Positions 42,820 to 43,310 of a DNA stretch of 43,310 nt are shown here, piece by piece. Below the pieces are notes generated by a model. It was not told the DNA's origin. It was given only the letters and a program-made list of their open reading frames with translations, and did not search any database. Numbering within the stretch: the stretch's first letter is position 1; every line of letters begins with the position of its first letter. A program made the translations under genes and the position numbers. Source of the stretch: Bacteroidaceae bacterium (GTDB taxonomy: Bacteria > Bacteroidota > Bacteroidia > Bacteroidales > Bacteroidaceae); contig BLLV01000099.1 of assembly GCA_011959205.1 (NCBI GenBank), positions 1 through 43,310 of the forward strand, in the 5' to 3' direction.

Positions 42820-42879
42820 TGTGTTGACAAAATAAGAGAGAAATAAGGAAAAATTATCCCCAATGTAAACGAGGGGAAT

Positions 42880-43310
42880 ATGGAAGTAAGAAAGATTTGT
42901 TAATGGTGTGGAAAGCCATTTATAGCCCAAAAGACAACGACCTGCTATTGTAGCCATCAGTGTTCCAATCTTGGTTACAAAGAACGCATCCGGGCAGTTG
43001 AAACGCTCGCAAGAGTTGCTACAACCTCGACAAGCCGCCGAGGGACAAGATTTCGTTTCTTTTGCCCAAGCAGCAAAGTTGATGGGCGTAACCAGACAAT
43101 ACATATATAAATTGGTAAAGGAATCCAAACTTCGGGCTTCACGCATCAGTGGTAAGAAGTCGCTCATTCGCCGTGCTGACATCGAACTAATGATGAAAAC
43201 CAAACCGTATGAGCGCATCATGCCTAAAGAGGACTTCGACATCACTGAGTATTACACTGCTGAAGAAATTGCAGAGAAATATAAGGTCAACGCCAAATGG
43301 GTGTGGACTT
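42880..43310 (+). pseudogene. Broken helix-turn-helix regulator, runs off the window
   Basis: ATG 42880 starts MEVRKIC, then a TAA (42901-42903) where Glu is expected. The same frame continues WCGKPFIAQKTTTCYCSHQC, a zinc-ribbon-like start typical of Bacteroides HTH proteins. At the GGG near 42992-42994 the frame shifts by one base and continues as QLKRSQELLQ and then an excisionase-type HTH (SFAQAAKLMGVTRQYIYKLV), with a second HTH starting at YYTAEEIAEKYKVN. One nonsense codon and one frameshift show it is decayed, or at most expressed from an internal start. The end lies beyond the window. Confidence 0.75.

Overview
The window is from a gut-type Bacteroidales chromosome (Bacteroides, Phocaeicola or Parabacteroides). 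The evidence is promoter-like TAnnTTTG boxes with an upstream TTG/TTTG about 19 bases away, an UpxY-type NusG paralogue, tandem Bacteroides-style tyrosine integrases, a Bacteroides-type mobilization module and IS66-family elements. No rRNA, tRNA or CRISPR array was seen, and nearly everything looks accessory. Product names come from motifs and family memory; no search could be run.

Region 1 (151-16853, minus strand) is a defence island. Transcription runs from an orphan XRE regulator and a PF01637/DUF234-type ATPase into a type I restriction-modification operon with an unusual content: two different hsdM genes, an hsdS, a XerD-like tyrosine recombinase, a second hsdS, then hsdR. Short repeats at the borders of the hsdS target-recognition domains suggest specificity shuffling. 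A GmrSD/DUF262-HNH protein and a YobI-family membrane P-loop NTPase follow with short gaps.

Region 2 (about 17.0-27.2 kb, plus strand, visibly richer in G+C) is an integrated mobilizable element: two tandem tyrosine integrases, a second DUF234-type ATPase, two unknown cargo genes, an excisionase-like HTH protein, a RHH mobilization accessory protein, a HUH relaxase and a small membrane protein. Its right side is decayed. An IS66 3' fragment adjoins a pcfJ-like pseudogene, which also carries a perfect 133-bp MITE with IS66-like ends and an 8-bp target duplication.

Region 3 (27.1-40.08 kb, minus strand, A+T rich) is the most interesting part. One tight operon starts from a promoter near 40050 and a roughly 500-nt structured leader with an intrinsic terminator, then encodes UpxY/NusG. 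Instead of capsule genes it continues with a vWA-like lipoprotein, a small membrane protein, a tubulin/FtsZ-like GTPase, a 1160-aa protein with an actin/Hsp70-type ATPase half, two coiled-coil proteins sharing a C-terminal module, a MotA/ZorA-like stator, a MotB/ZorB-like OmpA-family partner, a trypsin-like protease lipoprotein and a small membrane protein. I propose an envelope-spanning, ion-driven machine with both an actin-like and a tubulin-like NTPase. Phage defence is one plausible role, but its function is unknown. The last gene of the operon appears cut off by the mobile-element junction.

Region 4 (40.1-43.3 kb) holds a gene-free A+T-rich stretch, a damaged IS66 element (3'-truncated transposase, frameshifted tnpA) and a broken HTH gene that runs off the window.
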